Below are positions 1 to 8,978 of a DNA stretch of 64,000 bases, piece by piece (within the stretch, counting starts at the first letter, position 1; the number at the start of each line of letters is the position of its first letter). This stretch comes from CAYPAV01 sp964408805 (GTDB lineage: Bacteria > Pseudomonadota > Alphaproteobacteria > UBA8366). A program made the translations under genes and the position numbers. Below the pieces are notes generated by a model. It was not told the DNA's origin and made no database searches. It was given only the letters and a program-made list of their open reading frames with translations. Location of the stretch: NCBI GenBank assembly GCA_964408805.1, contig CAYPAV010000009.1:143733-207732 (forward strand), written 5' to 3'.

Positions 1-2
1 GA

Positions 3-653
3 CGGTTCATCTTCGGGGTCGGCGTCGGCGGCGAGTTCCCGCGCGAATGGGAACTGGCCGGGGTCGACACGAAGGAACGCGGCGTCCGGCTCGACGAGAG
101 TATCGAGGTGATGCGGAAGCTCTGGAAGGGCGAGCCGGTCAGTCATGACGGCGCAATCTTTCCGTTTCCCGAGGTCCATATGCAGCCGGCCTCGTATCAG
201 GACGGCGGTCCGCCGATTTGGTGTGGCGGCCGGTCCGATCCCGCGCTGCGCCGCGCGGGTCGGTTGGCGGACGGCTATCTCTCCTATGTGGTAACGCCCG
301 AGATGTTCTCCGACGCCTTGGTCAAGATCTCGGATTCGGCGGACGAGGCCGGGCGCGAATTGACCGAATACGGAACCGGCCATCTGCTGTTCTGCTGCAT
401 GGCGGAGACCTACGAGAAGGCATGGGATCATGCGACGGAACTTCTTTCCGAACGATACGCCATGGACTTTCGCCGGGCCGCGGAGCGCTATTGCGCGCTG
501 GGACCGGCCCAGGACGTTGCCGCCAAGATCAAGGAATTTCATGAAGCCGGCGTCCGTCATTTCGTCTTCGACTTTCTCGGCTCCCAGGAAGAGCGGATCG
601 CCGGCCTGGAGCAGTTTTCCGCCGAGGTCATGCCGCTTCTGAGGGATTTGTGA
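3..653 (+). CDS. LLM-class flavin-dependent oxidoreductase (5'-truncated)
   Basis: C-terminal two thirds of a luciferase-like monooxygenase; the reading frame is open to the window edge, so the start lies upstream. The visible protein begins in the family's GVGVGGEF stretch, followed by the R-LDE-IEVMRKLW helix and the IWCGGRSDPALRRAGRLADGYLSY segment region that is typical of F420- or FMN-dependent LLM enzymes. These TIM-barrel enzymes transfer hydride or hydroxylate small organic substrates, and the substrate cannot be read from sequence. A second LLM protein lies at 10119-11045. The gene is followed 28 bases later by a PhyH dioxygenase on the same strand, so the two probably share a transcript. 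Cofactor (F420 or FMN) is not decided. Confidence 0.88.
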   Translation, partial: RFIFGVGVGGEFPREWELAGVDTKERGVRLDESIEVMRKLWKGEPVSHDGAIFPFPEVHMQPASYQDGGPPIWCGGRSDPALRRAGRLADGYLSYVVTPEMFSDALVKISDSADEAGRELTEYGTGHLLFCCMAETYEKAWDHATELLSERYAMDFRRAAERYCALGPAQDVAAKIKEFHEAGVRHFVFDFLGSQEERIAGLEQFSAEVMPLLRDL

Positions 654-681
654 TATCTTCCGGTCGGAAGGCTGATCAGGC

Positions 682-1518
682 ATGACCGGAACGTTGAGCA
701 CGGCGGAAATCGCCCAATACCACGAAACCGGCCAGGTTGGCCCGGTTCCGGCGCTTTCATCCTTGGAAGTGAATTATTTCAGATCCGCTCTCGAAGCGGC
801 CGAAGCCACCCTGGGTACGACTCTGACCAACGCACCGGGGCAGATTCGCGCCAAGACCCATCTGCTCTATCCGTGGATGGCGGAATTGGTGCGTCATCCC
901 GCTATCCTTGATGCGGTCGAAAGCCTGATCGGGCCCAACCTTCTCGTCTATCATTTGACCTGCTGGTTGAAGGAGCCGGGGGACGGGCAATTCGTCTCTT
1001 GGCACCAGGACGGCACCTATTTTGGGCTGGAACCCTTTGAACACGTGACCGCCTGGGTTGCGTTGAGCGATGCGACGCGGGAGACGGGCTGCATCCGTTT
1101 TCTTCCCGGAAGCCACAAGTCCGGGCAACGAGACCACATCCTCGGCGAAACCAAGGGGAACCTGCTCTCGAACGGGCAGCGGGTCGATCTCAAGGTGCCG
1201 GAGGAACGCGCGATCGACATCGTTGTGCCGAAAGGGGAAGTCAGCTTCCACCACACTCATCTCATCCATGCCTCGAGACCGAACGAAGGAACGGAGCGTC
1301 GATTGGGGATCGGGATTAGTTACATCCCCCCGCATGTCCGGTTCGTCGGCGAGGGACGGGTGACCGCCTCTTTGGTCCGGGGTACGGATGAGCACGGTTA
1401 TTTCGACCACGAACCTCCCCCGGCGAATGCCCTGGACACCGCCGCAAGAGCGGTTCACGCGGATGCCTGCCAGCGCTTCTTCGCAAGCCACGGGTCGGCA
1501 AGGACGGCGGAAATCTAG
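682..1518 (+). CDS. Phytanoyl-CoA dioxygenase (PhyH) family protein
   Basis: A 278-residue Fe(II)/2-oxoglutarate-dependent oxygenase of the PhyH family. The iron triad is visible: HQD at residues 108-110 (H108, D110) and a distal His in HLIHASRP (about H196). An Arg a few residues later (about R206-R207) is suited to bind 2-oxoglutarate. Length and the internal RFLPGSHKSG motif are normal for the family. The enzyme would hydroxylate an unidentified small substrate in the cytosol. It converges with the SMP-30 gene, and the two stop codons lie next to each other. Confidence 0.88.
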   Translation: MTGTLSTAEIAQYHETGQVGPVPALSSLEVNYFRSALEAAEATLGTTLTNAPGQIRAKTHLLYPWMAELVRHPAILDAVESLIGPNLLVYHLTCWLKEPGDGQFVSWHQDGTYFGLEPFEHVTAWVALSDATRETGCIRFLPGSHKSGQRDHILGETKGNLLSNGQRVDLKVPEERAIDIVVPKGEVSFHHTHLIHASRPNEGTERRLGIGISYIPPHVRFVGEGRVTASLVRGTDEHGYFDHEPPPANALDTAARAVHADACQRFFASHGSARTAEI

Positions 1519-1519
1519 T

Positions 1520-2371
1520 TCAAGGCAATGCCACCCGCGCGGGCGGAATCGGCAATCCCGGCACGTCGACCCGGGTGCGGAAGATGGCCCCGCAATTTTC
1601 GTGCGGGCCGCCGCGGGAACCGGTCACGACGTAGAGATCCCGGAGATCGGCACCCCCGAAACAGACACTCGTCACCATGGGAAGCGGGACTTCAAGCTCC
1701 ATTCGCTTGCTGCCGTCGGGCTCGAAGACCGCGACCGCGCCGCCGTGTGCGAGGGCGACCCAAACAGACCCGTCCTCCGCCACCGCCATGCCGTCCGGCG
1801 TGGTGCCCGAATTGATTTCGGCGAAGACCCGCCAGCCGGCCACATCGCCATCCGCCGTGATGTCGTAGGCCCGCAGATGATCCGCCCTGGCATCGCAGTG
1901 GTAGAGGATCTTTCCGTCCGGAGAGAACCCCATGCCGTTGGTCAAATTAATCCCGTCCGATACCGTGCGTGCGGACCCGTCGAGATCGATCACGTGGAGA
2001 TGACCGGGGCGGATGTCCTCGCCCGCGAAGACCCTGAAGGCCAACGAGCCGACCCAGACGCGGCCCGCTTCGTCCGTAGTGAAATCGTTGAACCCGATGG
2101 CGACATCGGTCACGTCGGGTGTCAGCAAGGTCGCGGATGTCGTTTTGTCGAAGCTCTCATAGATGATTTTCCGCCCGCCGATGACGAGACCGCCCGCCGC
2201 ATGGGGCGACATCCCGCCGATGCCGCGGCGCTTCGGGACGATATCGGTGATGCGGCCGTCCTCGGAGAGGGCCCGCACGCCGCCATTCATGACGTCGCTA
2301 TAGATCAGCCCGCGCGTGTCATCCCAAACGGGGCCTTCGATTAATCCGTATCCGGTGGCGAGTTCTTCCAT
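1520..2371 (-). CDS. SMP-30/gluconolactonase-family lactonase
   Basis: A 283-residue six-bladed beta-propeller of the SMP-30/LRE family, with the N-terminal EGPVWDD metal-ligand motif (near residue 13), NDFTTDEAGRVWVG and NGMGFSPDGKILY segments that hold the other metal ligands. Members hydrolyse sugar or other lactones with a divalent metal. No signal peptide is visible, so it is probably cytosolic. It lies 22 bases downstream of the GMC oxidoreductase on the same strand. An oxidase making a lactone followed by a lactonase is a sensible pair, but this is inference from adjacency. Confidence 0.87.
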   Translation of the reverse strand: MEELATGYGLIEGPVWDDTRGLIYSDVMNGGVRALSEDGRITDIVPKRRGIGGMSPHAAGGLVIGGRKIIYESFDKTTSATLLTPDVTDVAIGFNDFTTDEAGRVWVGSLAFRVFAGEDIRPGHLHVIDLDGSARTVSDGINLTNGMGFSPDGKILYHCDARADHLRAYDITADGDVAGWRVFAEINSGTTPDGMAVAEDGSVWVALAHGGAVAVFEPDGSKRMELEVPLPMVTSVCFGGADLRDLYVVTGSRGGPHENCGAIFRTRVDVPGLPIPPARVALP

Positions 2372-2393
2372 GGTCCGTGCTCCTGGCGGCTGA

Positions 2394-3995
2394 TTAAGCG
2401 GCGTCCTCGCGGATCATCATCGCGGCCTTCTCGCCGATCATGATGGTCGGCGCATTCGTGTTGCCGGTGGTGAGGAATGGCATGATCGAGGCGTCCGCGA
2501 CCCGCAAACCCCTGATGCCGCGCACCCGCAGGCGCGAATCCACGACCGCCATCGGATCCTCGCCCATTTTGCAGGTGCCGACCGGGTGATAGATCGTCGT
2601 ACCCTCCTGGCGGGCGTAATCACGGAACGCCTCGTCGCTTTCGATCTCGGGACCGGGGCGGAGTTCGGCCACGCTGTGTTTCGAGATCGCCGGCGAAGCG
2701 AAGATCCGCCGGCCGTGCGCGAGGCCGGCCCGGAGAACGCGAAGATCGTCGGCATCGGAGAGATAGTTCGGCCGGATCACGGGCCGGGCCAGGGGATCGG
2801 CCGATTCCGCCATGATCGTCCCGCGGCTCGACGGGTGAACCGGGCAGATGGCGAGCGACATCCCGGGCTCGCGCTCCAGCGTCAGGACCCTCTTGATGTC
2901 GTAGCTGCCCGGCGTGAAAAGGAGTTGAATGTCGGGGCTCGCGAGTCCTTCGCGACTGTGGCAGAAAACCTGCGCGGTGGTGACACCGAAAGTCAGGGCA
3001 CCGCGCCCCGTCACGAGGAATTTCGCGGCTTCACGAATCACACGAAGACCACGCGCTAACTCATTGATCGAAATTTCATCTTTCACACGATGCATGATGC
3101 GAACGACATAATGATCCGAAAGATTTCTTCCGACCCCCGACAGGTCGTGAACCACATCCACGCCGATCGATTGCAGGTGTTCGGCTGGCCCGATTCCGGA
3201 GACTTGCAACAGATGCGGCGAGTTGACCGACCCGCCGGAGAGAACTACCTCGCGCGCCGCGTGGACTTCATGATCCGCGCCTCTTTGTCGGAAGGCGACG
3301 CCCGTGCAACGCCCATCCTCGGTCATTAAACGGGTCGCCACGGCTTCCGTCTCGACGCGGAGATTGGGACGCTTGCGCGCTTCGGCCAGATAGGTCCGCG
3401 CCGTCGAGCCGCGAAAGCGCCCAAGCCGGGTCATCTGTGAATATCCGACACCGTCCTGGAAGGCCCCGTTCAAATCGGGATTGAAGGCAAAACCGGCTTC
3501 CTGGGCCGCTTCGACGAAGCGGTGCGTCAATGGCAGGATGGTTCGGTAATCCTCGACCATCAACGGTCCCGAACGGCCGCGGATTTCATCGTCGCCGCCG
3601 GCACTGACATAATTTTCGGATTTCTTGAAAAGCGGCAACACGTCGCTGTAGGACCAGCCGCGACAGCCCATCTGTGCCCAACCATCATAGTCGGTCGGAT
3701 TGCCGCGCACATAAAGCATGCCGTTGATCGAACTGCTACCGCCGAGGACTCGGCCGCGCGGCCAATGAATATTGCGCCCGGCAGTGCCTTCCTCCGCCTC
3801 GCTGGCGTAGTTCCAATTGACCTTCGGATTGTGCAACAGACTGCGGATACCGGCGGGAATATGGATCATCGGAAAGAGATCGCGGGGACCCGCCTCGAGT
3901 AGCACTACCTTGGAGCCGTCCTCGCTCAGCCGATCGGCGACGGCGCAACCCGCCGATCCCGCACCCACGACCACGTAATCCGCATCGATTTTCAT
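2394..3995 (-). CDS. GMC-family FAD-dependent oxidoreductase (choline dehydrogenase-like)
   Basis: A 533-residue glucose-methanol-choline oxidoreductase. The N-terminal dinucleotide-binding motif VVGAGSAGCAVADRL (residues 10-24), GRVLGGSSSINGM (GMC signature 1), SGGSVNSPHLLQVSGIG (signature 2) and the C-terminal catalytic pair (His in TIYHPVGTCKMG, Asn in TTGNTNAPT) are all present. It oxidises an alcohol to an aldehyde or ketone; the substrate is unknown. The ATG start is preceded by a purine-rich GGAG/AAGG stretch. It is transcribed away from the CMD-family gene at 4133, so the 137 bases between them must hold both promoters. Confidence 0.93.
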   Translation of the reverse strand: MKIDADYVVVGAGSAGCAVADRLSEDGSKVVLLEAGPRDLFPMIHIPAGIRSLLHNPKVNWNYASEAEEGTAGRNIHWPRGRVLGGSSSINGMLYVRGNPTDYDGWAQMGCRGWSYSDVLPLFKKSENYVSAGGDDEIRGRSGPLMVEDYRTILPLTHRFVEAAQEAGFAFNPDLNGAFQDGVGYSQMTRLGRFRGSTARTYLAEARKRPNLRVETEAVATRLMTEDGRCTGVAFRQRGADHEVHAAREVVLSGGSVNSPHLLQVSGIGPAEHLQSIGVDVVHDLSGVGRNLSDHYVVRIMHRVKDEISINELARGLRVIREAAKFLVTGRGALTFGVTTAQVFCHSREGLASPDIQLLFTPGSYDIKRVLTLEREPGMSLAICPVHPSSRGTIMAESADPLARPVIRPNYLSDADDLRVLRAGLAHGRRIFASPAISKHSVAELRPGPEIESDEAFRDYARQEGTTIYHPVGTCKMGEDPMAVVDSRLRVRGIRGLRVADASIMPFLTTGNTNAPTIMIGEKAAMMIREDAA

Positions 3996-4132
3996 GCCTT
4001 GGCTCCAGAAGTTTTCGGCCCTCGTCTTTCAATCAGGTAATCGCGCGATAGGTCTTTTCTATCCGGCCCCGAAAAGGCTTGTTCCGCCTGGCAGAGGTCG
4101 GATGACTGAAATACGAGACGAGGCGAAGAAAT

Positions 4133-4696
4133 ATGCCCTTTTTCAAATCCCATCCCGATAATGCGGGACCGGCCAATGTCTTCACGGCCTATCCCGAGAT
4201 TTATAGGAACTGGTCGGAGTTGAGCCAGGTTATGATGAACGGTCCCTCGCCCTTCTCGCCGGGCGAGCGGGAGATGATCGCCTCCTTCGTGGTCGGGCTC
4301 GCGAAGTGCGATTTCGCTTTTGTTGCCCATTCCGAGGCCGCCTATGCCTGGGGCATTCCGGAAGGGTTGATCGATGATCTGATCGCCGATATCGATAGCG
4401 CCGACATCGAGGACAAATACAAGCCGCTTCTGAAGTTCGTACGGAAACTCACGCTGACGCCGAGCGAGATGACCCAGGCCGACGCCGATGCGGTCTTCGA
4501 TGCCGGGTGGGACGAGAAGGGCTTGCATGATGCGATCGCGGTGACCGCGCGGATGAGTTTCATGAACCGCATCGTCGAAGGTCACGGTTTCATCCCGATG
4601 TCGCGCGAGCGGGCCCGCAACAACGCGGAAAAGCGCGTGAAGCTCGGTTATGTGAACCTCTATCCCGAATTCGCGAAGAAGAAGGCGGACGAATGA
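4133..4696 (+). CDS. Carboxymuconolactone decarboxylase/AhpD-like 'peroxidase-related' protein lacking the second Cys
   Basis: A 187-residue all-helical protein of the CMD/AhpD superfamily. Members normally show an E-x-CxxC-x3-H catalytic motif. Here the corresponding site reads C59-D-F-A62-F-V-A-H66, so the nucleophilic Cys and His are kept but the second Cys is Ala. A normal intramolecular disulfide cycle is therefore not possible, and the protein may work as a one-Cys enzyme or decarboxylase-type catalyst. It overlaps the CoA-transferase gene by four bases (ATGA), showing translational coupling and a shared pathway. The natural substrate is unknown. Confidence 0.8.
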   Translation: MPFFKSHPDNAGPANVFTAYPEIYRNWSELSQVMMNGPSPFSPGEREMIASFVVGLAKCDFAFVAHSEAAYAWGIPEGLIDDLIADIDSADIEDKYKPLLKFVRKLTLTPSEMTQADADAVFDAGWDEKGLHDAIAVTARMSFMNRIVEGHGFIPMSRERARNNAEKRVKLGYVNLYPEFAKKKADE

Positions 4697-5898
4697 TGGA
4701 ACATGACGACCTACCGTTTGAGGGCGTGAAGGTCCTCGACCTGTCGCAAGGGGTCGCAGGACCCTATTGCGGCATGCATCTGGCGCGAAACGGCGCCGAT
4801 GTCGTGAAATTGGAACCGCCGGGGACCGGTTGCTGGAGTCGGCAGCTCGGCAAGTCACGCGGCGACCAGACGGCGCATTCCCTCGTCGTCCATCGCGGCA
4901 AGCGCAGCCTCGCGGTCGACCTAAAAACCGAAGCCGGCGGGAAGATCGCGCGCGACCTGGCCCGCGAGTGCAATGTTTTGATCCAGAACTACCGGGTCGG
5001 CAAGATCGATAAGTTCGGCTTGGATTACGACTCCGTCGCCAAGACCAACCCGGGCGTGATCTATCTCGCGATCACGGGTTTTGGCGCGCGCGGGCCCCGT
5101 CGCGACGAACCGGCCACCGATTCCGTGATGCAGGCCTATACGGGCATGATGTCGATCAACCGCGACGTGGAAGGCATGCCGCAGCGGATCAACCTGCTGG
5201 CCATCGATTTCACGACTGGGCTCTATGCTTTCCAGGCGGTCGCGGCCGCGCTCTATCGTCAAGCCCTGAAAGGGAAGGGGGCGCATATCGAGACCAGCCT
5301 TCTCGAATCCTCCTTGGTCTTGCAGGAGGGCGCGATCATCGAATCACATCTTCAGGGCAGCAAGGTGGAGCCGATCGGGATGCCGGTCGGCAGTTTCAAG
5401 ACCAAGGACGGCTTCATGAGCCTGAACGCGCGCCGCGATCCGCATTTCAAGAAGCTCTGCGAATTACTCGGCAAGAACGACTGGTTGGAAGACCCGCGCT
5501 TTGTCGATCCCCTGGGCCGAGTTGAGCATCGCGAGGAACTTCTCGCCGAGCTTCGACGAATTATGGTGACCCGCACCAGCGAAGAATGGAACAAGGCGTT
5601 CACCGAGATCGATATTTTGAACGCCAAGGTGCACTCCCACCACGATTTGTTCGAGGATCCACAAGTTCAGGAGATGGCGGCAATCCGCTGGATTCAAGAT
5701 GAGACGCTGGGGCGAGTGCCGATGGCCTCGATCCCCGGACAACCCATCCCGGAAACCGACGATCAACTGAGCCGAAGCCCCCATATAGGCGAACATAACG
5801 CAGAAGTGCTCGGCGAACTCGGGTATGCCAAGGCGGATATCGATGCCCTCGCGGCCAAGGGCGTGATCGGCGGCTTCAAGGAGAAGGCTGCAGCCTAG
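4693..5898 (+). CDS. CaiB/BaiF family III CoA-transferase
   Basis: A 401-residue class III CoA-transferase. The N-terminal VKVLDLSQGVAGPYCG motif, the LAVDLKTEAG segment, and the nucleophile region ATDSVMQAYTG (Asp143, matching the catalytic Asp of formyl-CoA transferase-type enzymes) are present. It moves CoA between carboxylic acids, activating a substrate without ATP. It is followed 11 bases later by an enoyl-CoA hydratase and preceded by an overlapping CMD-like gene. The three together look like a small acyl-CoA degradation operon. The acid substrate cannot be named. Confidence 0.92.
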   Translation: MMEHDDLPFEGVKVLDLSQGVAGPYCGMHLARNGADVVKLEPPGTGCWSRQLGKSRGDQTAHSLVVHRGKRSLAVDLKTEAGGKIARDLARECNVLIQNYRVGKIDKFGLDYDSVAKTNPGVIYLAITGFGARGPRRDEPATDSVMQAYTGMMSINRDVEGMPQRINLLAIDFTTGLYAFQAVAAALYRQALKGKGAHIETSLLESSLVLQEGAIIESHLQGSKVEPIGMPVGSFKTKDGFMSLNARRDPHFKKLCELLGKNDWLEDPRFVDPLGRVEHREELLAELRRIMVTRTSEEWNKAFTEIDILNAKVHSHHDLFEDPQVQEMAAIRWIQDETLGRVPMASIPGQPIPETDDQLSRSPHIGEHNAEVLGELGYAKADIDALAAKGVIGGFKEKAAA

Positions 5899-5909
5899 GG
5901 AGACGACTT

Positions 5910-6710
5910 ATGACCACGAAAAAAATAGACGATCTCGTTCACTACGAATGCGCCGATCAAATCGCAATGATTACCCTCGACCGGCCGGACAAACTGAACG
6001 CCTTCAGCGACGAGCTGGTGGTGGCGCTGAACAACGCGCTCCGCCGGTTCGATGCCGACGAGAACGCCAATGTGGCGATCATACATGGGAACGGACGGGC
6101 GTTTTCATCGGGCGCAGACGTGCATCAACGCCAACTCCGTTCGCGTGAGGAATTTCTCAAGCTCGGTGGCCCGCAGGGCCACGGCGCCAATTCCGGCGAT
6201 CTCTTCATAAAATCGGTCAATTGGAAGCCGATCATCGCCGCACCCCACGGCTATGTCCTGGGCCTTGCGGTCGGGATCGTGCTGGAGAGCGACCTGATCG
6301 TCGCGGAGGCCGGAACCCGCTTTCAGATCACGGAGACGTCACGCGGGCTGGGTGCGGCGAAATACTGGGGGCTCATGCATTTTCGCGGTGCCGCCGGCTT
6401 CGGTGACGAGGTGGCGCTGACCGGGCGCTGGTTCACCGCCGAGGAAGCCTTCGAGGCCGGCGTGATCAATCGCCTGGCACCGAAGGGCGAATACCTCGAG
6501 GCGGCGCGGGCGCTCGCCTGCGAGGTCAACAAGAACCCGCCCCTCAGCGTCCGCGCCACGGTGCGCACCCGGCGCTGGTACATGGAACAAATCGGCCGTG
6601 AGACGATGATGCAGCAGGCCCCGCTGAAGCTTTACCTCTCCGAGGATTTCCACGAAGCCGCCAGCGCATTCGCCGAAAAGCGCGACCCAAAACCGTTCAA
6701 GGGACGTTGA
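5910..6710 (+). CDS. Enoyl-CoA hydratase/isomerase family protein
   Basis: A 266-residue crotonase-fold protein. It has the ITLDRPDKLNAFS N-terminal strand, the oxyanion-hole loop GRAFSSGADVHQ, and the second oxyanion region around GYVLGLAVGIVLESDLIVA. Glu residues fall in the usual region for hydratases, but I cannot separate hydratase from isomerase or hydrolase. It probably acts on the CoA ester made by the upstream CoA-transferase. The stop codon overlaps an in-frame TTG of the next open frame, but the real start of that gene is placed about 100 bases further on. Confidence 0.9.
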   Translation: MTTKKIDDLVHYECADQIAMITLDRPDKLNAFSDELVVALNNALRRFDADENANVAIIHGNGRAFSSGADVHQRQLRSREEFLKLGGPQGHGANSGDLFIKSVNWKPIIAAPHGYVLGLAVGIVLESDLIVAEAGTRFQITETSRGLGAAKYWGLMHFRGAAGFGDEVALTGRWFTAEEAFEAGVINRLAPKGEYLEAARALACEVNKNPPLSVRATVRTRRWYMEQIGRETMMQQAPLKLYLSEDFHEAASAFAEKRDPKPFKGR

Positions 6711-6811
6711 GCGGCGGAACTTTCCGCCATGCATTGACTCCGGGCGGCATGGCAATCCAGAATCCGTTCGGTCGATCGCATCGGCAACCGATCAACGGCA
6801 AGGATTTTACC

Positions 6812-7885
6812 GTGACACTCCGGCGATTCACGCTCGGGATTCTGTTCGCCTTCATTGTCGCCGGTTGGGCAGCGGCGGTCGATGCGAGCGGACGCGGCCT
6901 GACGATCAAACTTCGCGGCGCTACGAAAGACGCGGGCGTCACTGAAAGTGTCAAGCTCTACGGCTCGTCTCACGCGCTCGTCATCGGCATCGACGATTAC
7001 CGGAAGGGCTGGCCTCGATTATCGAACGCCGTAAAGGATGCAAGGGCGGTTGCCGCCGCGCTGAGGAAGAGCGGGTTCGACGTCACCCTGAAACTCGATC
7101 TCACGTCACGTCAACTGAAGGACGCCTTCGAGCAGTTCTTCGTTTTCAAGGGCGAGAATCCGGAAGCACGGCTTTTCGTCTGGTTCGCGGGGCACGGCCA
7201 TTCGGAAGATGGCGAGGGTTTTCTGATCCCCAAGGATGCGCCACGGCCAAGTGCGGGTGCCCGGTTTCGGGTGAAGGCTCTCTCGCTCCGCCGTTTTGGC
7301 GAGTATGTCCGTTTGGCGAAGAGCAAACATGCCTTCTCCGTTTTCGATAGCTGTTTTTCGGGAACGATTTTCGAGACAGCCCGCTCGGCTCCTCCGCCCG
7401 CGATTACGCACGCAACGACAGCGCCGGTGCGGCAGTTTCTGTCGAGCGGTGATGCCGGCCAGAAAGTCAGTGACGACGGCAGGTTCCGCCGTCTGTTCAT
7501 CGAAGCCTTGAACGGCCGGCGACAAGCTGATGCCAATGGCGATGGCTATCTCACGGCGTCGGAACTCGGTCTGTTCCTGTCGGACAGCGTGACGAATTAT
7601 TCGAACCGCCGGCAGACCCCGCGCTATGGCAAACTCAACGACCCGAATTTCGATCGCGGCGATTTCGTCTTTCAATTGACGCCGTCGAGGCCGATACACG
7701 CGCCCTCGAAACCGCACGCCGCCGAGAGCGCCGAAGCGGATCGAGCCGGCGCCAAATCCAAGGCCTGCGGTCGGCACCTTTTCAAAGAACTATCGCATTC
7801 TCCTTCCCAGCGACTCAAAGATTACGCTCGGCTCGGCGGTTTCATTTACGGGGAAGTACTCGATCAACGGAAGACATACCTATAA
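6812..7885 (+). CDS. Exported caspase-family (peptidase C14) protein, probably the N-terminal part of a broken fusion
   Basis: Starts at a GTG with AAGGA about eight bases upstream. The first 25 residues form a signal peptide (LGILFAFIVAGWAAAVDA). A caspase p20-like domain follows, with the SHALVIGIDDYRK strand, catalytic His128 in WFAGHGHSE and Cys181 in FDSCFSG. A DANGDGYLTASEL stretch looks like an EF-hand loop. The last ~30 residues before the stop are read out of frame from a periplasmic-binding-protein domain that continues in another frame. The intact ancestor was therefore probably a caspase-PBP fusion, and this reading frame ends in frameshifted residues. The dyad is intact, so the caspase part may still be active. 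It is unrelated in theme to the acyl-CoA genes upstream. Confidence 0.7.
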   Translation: MTLRRFTLGILFAFIVAGWAAAVDASGRGLTIKLRGATKDAGVTESVKLYGSSHALVIGIDDYRKGWPRLSNAVKDARAVAAALRKSGFDVTLKLDLTSRQLKDAFEQFFVFKGENPEARLFVWFAGHGHSEDGEGFLIPKDAPRPSAGARFRVKALSLRRFGEYVRLAKSKHAFSVFDSCFSGTIFETARSAPPPAITHATTAPVRQFLSSGDAGQKVSDDGRFRRLFIEALNGRRQADANGDGYLTASELGLFLSDSVTNYSNRRQTPRYGKLNDPNFDRGDFVFQLTPSRPIHAPSKPHAAESAEADRAGAKSKACGRHLFKELSHSPSQRLKDYARLGGFIYGEVLDQRKTYL

Positions 7886-8951
7886 CGGCTACAATTTCGG
7901 TGTTCAGCTTGTTAATAAGGCGGGCGGTATCAAAATCGGCGACCGGCATTATCGCCTTCGCATCAAATATTACGATGACGAATCGACGCCGGCCCGCACC
8001 GGCCAACTGTTCGAGCGGCTGATCAAGCAAGATGGTCTGAATTTACTTTTAGGCCCTTATTCATCGAGAACGACAATGGCCGCGGCGCGCGTCGTCGCGA
8101 AATATCGAGTTCCCATGGTTGTCGCGGAAGCGGCGTCTCGCTCGCTCTATACCCAAGGCAATAGGTAAATTTTTGGCGTACTTTCCACCTCGAACGAGTA
8201 TCTTGCGACGGCGGTCCGGGCGAGCGCCGAATGGGCGCAAAGACGCGGCCGGCCCCCCGGCGACGTGAAGTTGGCGCTCGCTTTCGAAAATGACCCATTC
8301 TCGTTGGATGTCAGAGCCGGTGTCGTGGCGGCAGCGCGACGCTTGGGGATGAAGGTCGTCATCGACGATAAATTGCCGCGAAGCCTGAACGAGATGACGG
8401 CTACCCTGGTGAAGGTCAAGGCGCTCCGACCAGATATGTTGATTGTATCGGGGCATTCGAAAGGCGCGGCTACACTTGCTCGACAAGTTGCGGAGCAGAG
8501 AATTGACAGGCCGCTGATCGCCGTCACTCACTGTGAAGCCGCGCGCTTGATTAGAAAATTTCAGCATCGGGTCGACAGTTTTTTGTGCCCGACGCAATGG
8601 GCCGGGGATCTAAATTACCGGGGTCCTTATTTCGGTTCGGCGGCAGATTTCAAAAATAAATTTCTCGCGAAATTCCCGAATTACCGAGATGTACCCTATC
8701 AAGCCGCACAAGCCGCCGCCGCGATCATCGTTTGGAAGGATGCCTTGGAACGTGCCGGGAGCGTCGATAGCGAAGCCATACGGGCCGCGCTGGCGGCAAC
8801 GAATTTGGCGACGTTTTATGGACCCATACGATTCGATTCGACAGGCCGGAATATCGCCAAGCCGATGTATCTGAGGCAGATACAGAATGGGGAATTGGTC
8901 ACCGTATCGCCCCGGGAGATGGCGGCGAAACCGCTTCGCGCCCGCCGCTGA
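7680..8951 (+). pseudogene. Broken type I periplasmic ligand-binding domain (Peripla_BP_6-like), frameshifted from the caspase gene and cut by a TAA
   Basis: Similarity to branched-chain amino acid/amide-type substrate-binding proteins starts near 7785 (NYRILLPSDSKITLGS, then GKYS and YNGYNFGVQLVNKAGGI) and runs to the stop at 8951. The frame has no plausible start codon before the fold begins; it is open only from an in-frame TGA at 7677. A TAA at 8166-8168 splits it where relatives carry an aromatic residue before the FGVLS strand (NR-stop-IFGVLS). Both sides of the TAA are in the same frame, so one base change from TAT or TAC explains it. A late GTG at 8265 could express only a fragment. 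The best reading is the C-terminal half of a caspase-PBP fusion inactivated by a +1-type frameshift and a nonsense change. Confidence 0.72.
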
Positions 8952-8978
8952 CCGACGTCCGACATCCGCTGCGGTCGA

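Noticed and set aside
1388..2344. 318-codon plus-strand frame over the SMP-30 gene
   Set aside because: Arg/His/Asp-rich shadow composition, and the opposite strand encodes a recognisable beta-propeller.
7535..7580. EF-hand in the caspase protein as proof of calcium regulation
   Set aside because: DANGDGYLTASEL is a good single loop, but only one was found, so calcium dependence is not claimed.
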